The position numbers and the translations under genes were made by a program. The notes below the pieces were generated by a model that ran no database searches, had not been told where the DNA came from, and saw only the letters and a program-made list of their open reading frames with translations. This document shows positions 4,590-5,860 of a stretch of 5,860 nt of DNA, piece after piece (position 1 is the first letter of the stretch; every line of letters begins with the position of its first letter). The DNA is from Desulfuromonadales bacterium. Its GTDB lineage: Bacteria > Desulfobacterota > Desulfuromonadia > Desulfuromonadales > UBA2294. The stretch is from assembly GCA_014859615.1 (NCBI GenBank), contig JACUTX010000160.1, positions 1 to 5,860 on the forward strand. The letters run 5' to 3'.

Positions 4590-5819
4590 TTACTCTTTCA
4601 TTCCGCTGATGTTTTCAGGGGCATAGCCGCTGAGTCCTGTCAACAAGCGCAGCAGACCATAACTGAGCCAACTCACGAAGCGGAGTCCGGCCGGTTGTTG
4701 TTTCCAGCTTTCCTTGAAAATACGCATGGCGTCGGTCGCTATGCATCGCTCCAGGCTGTTTTTTAAAGTTGTGCTGAAATCTGTATTGTCGACAACAATA
4801 TTTGCTTCGCGCGAGAGGAGCAGACTGAATGGATCGATATTTGAAGATCCGACCGTCGCCCACTGTCCGTCTATGACCGCTACTTTGGCGTGCAGGAATT
4901 TTTTGTGGTTTTCGTAAATCTCGATCCCGGCCATGAGAAAATTGTCGTAGAGCGCTCTCGTGGCATAATGCTGGACCGGATGATCCGATTTTCCTTGCAG
5001 CAGCAGAACCACACGTACGCCGCGTCTGGCCGCGTTCGTCAGTGCGTGCCGGAACTGAAATCCCGGGAAAAAGTAGGCATTGGCAATAATGATCTCGAAT
5101 TGTGCCTGATCGATCGCCTGCAGATAAGCCGTTTCAATTTCTCGCCGATGGCGAAAATTGTCCCGAACCAAAAATGCCGCCTTCATCTCCCCGCCTGCGG
5201 CGGTCGGCTCTGTAACAGGCTCGTAGCGGGCTTTTCTTTTTTTAAAATTGCGCCAAGCTACTCTTGACCAGAGGAGCTTGGCCGAGCGGCGGATGGTCTC
5301 AACCAGAGGCCCTTCAACCGAGACAGCATAATCATAACGCGGCAGGTTTATTGTTGTTTCGGTGTCGTCGATAATATTGATACCGCCGACAAAAGCGATC
5401 TTCCGATCGACAACAATGATCTTGCGGTGCATGCGGCGCAGGCGTTTTCGTCGAAATGTCCAGGGGGATATTTGCGGGCGATAGATAATCGTTTCTATCC
5501 CGTCACCGCGCAGACGGTTCAGCATACTACGCGGCAGTCTTTTGGATCCGAAACCGTCGATCAGCAGATGGACCTGCACTCCGCGCAAGGTCGCCCGGTG
5601 CAGTGCGTTCGCAATCCTCAGGCCGGTTGCGTCATTTTCGTAGATATACGTTTCGATGTATATCTCTGTGCTGGCGCAATCAATCGCCGTCTCGACGGCG
5701 GGGAAATAGGTTGTTCCGTTCTCAAACAGGACCACCTGGTTCCCTTCTGTCAGGCGAGTCAACTCCATTTGCGTGCCGGCTTGATGGCGGTTTTGCTTGT
5801 TTTTTCGACTCTGTGTCAT
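4590..5819 (-). CDS. clsB: ClsB-type cardiolipin synthase (phospholipase D superfamily)
   Basis: A 409-residue phospholipase D superfamily protein that aligns along its whole length with E. coli ClsB/YbhO (413 aa). Such enzymes make cardiolipin by transferring a phosphatidyl group between phospholipids at the inner membrane. Both HKD active-site motifs are intact: H131-x-K133-x4-D138 (HRKIIVVD, followed by GGIN) and H310-x-K312-x4-D317 (HAKVAVID, followed by GSSN). IIANAYFFPG (244-253) is another ClsB-family block. There are no N-terminal membrane helices, as in ClsB and unlike ClsA; the C-terminal 370-395 stretch is moderately hydrophobic. The ATG at 5819 adds a basic 17-residue tail (MTQSRKNKQNRHQAGTQ) relative to E. 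coli; Met18 (5768) matches the family start, but neither has a strong ribosome binding site. The gene may be expressed from beyond the right edge. Substrate choice (phosphatidylglycerol or other) is inferred from the family. Confidence 0.9.
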   Translation of the reverse strand: MTQSRKNKQNRHQAGTQMELTRLTEGNQVVLFENGTTYFPAVETAIDCASTEIYIETYIYENDATGLRIANALHRATLRGVQVHLLIDGFGSKRLPRSMLNRLRGDGIETIIYRPQISPWTFRRKRLRRMHRKIIVVDRKIAFVGGINIIDDTETTINLPRYDYAVSVEGPLVETIRRSAKLLWSRVAWRNFKKRKARYEPVTEPTAAGGEMKAAFLVRDNFRHRREIETAYLQAIDQAQFEIIIANAYFFPGFQFRHALTNAARRGVRVVLLLQGKSDHPVQHYATRALYDNFLMAGIEIYENHKKFLHAKVAVIDGQWATVGSSNIDPFSLLLSREANIVVDNTDFSTTLKNSLERCIATDAMRIFKESWKQQPAGLRFVSWLSYGLLRLLTGLSGYAPENISGMKE

Positions 5820-5832
5820 ACCGACTCTCGGT
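5820..5832 (-). promoter_or_regulatory. Small hairpin directly before the cls-type start codon
   Basis: On the minus strand ACCGA-GAG-TCGGT forms a 5-bp stem with a 3-nt loop ending at the base before the ATG. It covers the only purine-rich stretch available for ribosome binding, so it could weaken initiation at this ATG. It is short and may be chance. Confidence 0.25.
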
Positions 5833-5860
5833 CTCGCTTTTCAAAAGGGTGTCGGGCTAT

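Overview
The window looks like chromosomal DNA of a Gram-negative bacterium with moderate G+C. Three things suggest this: a long-form PurB of the E. coli type, a ClsB-type cardiolipin synthase, and a textbook sigma-54 promoter. Together with a dispersed palindromic repeat of the GTCATTCCCG...CGGGAATGAC kind, this fits a Desulfuromonadia- or gamma-proteobacterium-like genome. That placement is an inference and no marker here settles it.

Layout. (1) 1-1352, minus strand: purB (adenylosuccinate lyase), lacking only its last few codons at the left edge, with its own strong sigma-70 promoter at 1387-1415. (2) 1482-1727, minus: a small tandem CDGSH iron-sulfur protein whose second motif carries Cys where the ligand His is expected; a 22-bp imperfect palindrome lies just upstream. 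(3) 1774-2356: about 580 bp without a convincing gene, holding an ~83-bp compound palindromic repeat (1968-2050). (4) 2425-3426, plus: an NADP-type zinc alcohol dehydrogenase/aldehyde reductase with a clear promoter, a strong ribosome binding site and a strong intrinsic terminator (3476-3518). (5) 3550-4250, minus: a two-gene operon of small membrane-anchored, coiled-coil-like proteins, DUF948 followed 2 nt later by YtxH. (6) 4251-4589: a regulatory region for that operon. (7) 4590-5819, minus: a ClsB-like phospholipase D superfamily cardiolipin synthase with two intact HKD motifs.

The most interesting part is the control region of the DUF948-YtxH operon. It has a full-consensus sigma-54 element (TGGCACG-N4-TTGCT, 4409-4424). 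A 9-bp-arm perfect palindrome sits about 122 bp upstream of the predicted start, which is where a sigma-54 activator would bind. Between that promoter and the gene is a pair of identical 8-bp direct repeats overlapping a possible second, sigma-70 promoter. This suggests that two proteins of unknown function, next to a phospholipid-synthesis gene, are switched on by a dedicated enhancer-binding protein, perhaps as an envelope response. The architecture is visible in the sequence; the physiological reading is inference.

No tRNA, rRNA, CRISPR array or intact insertion sequence was seen.
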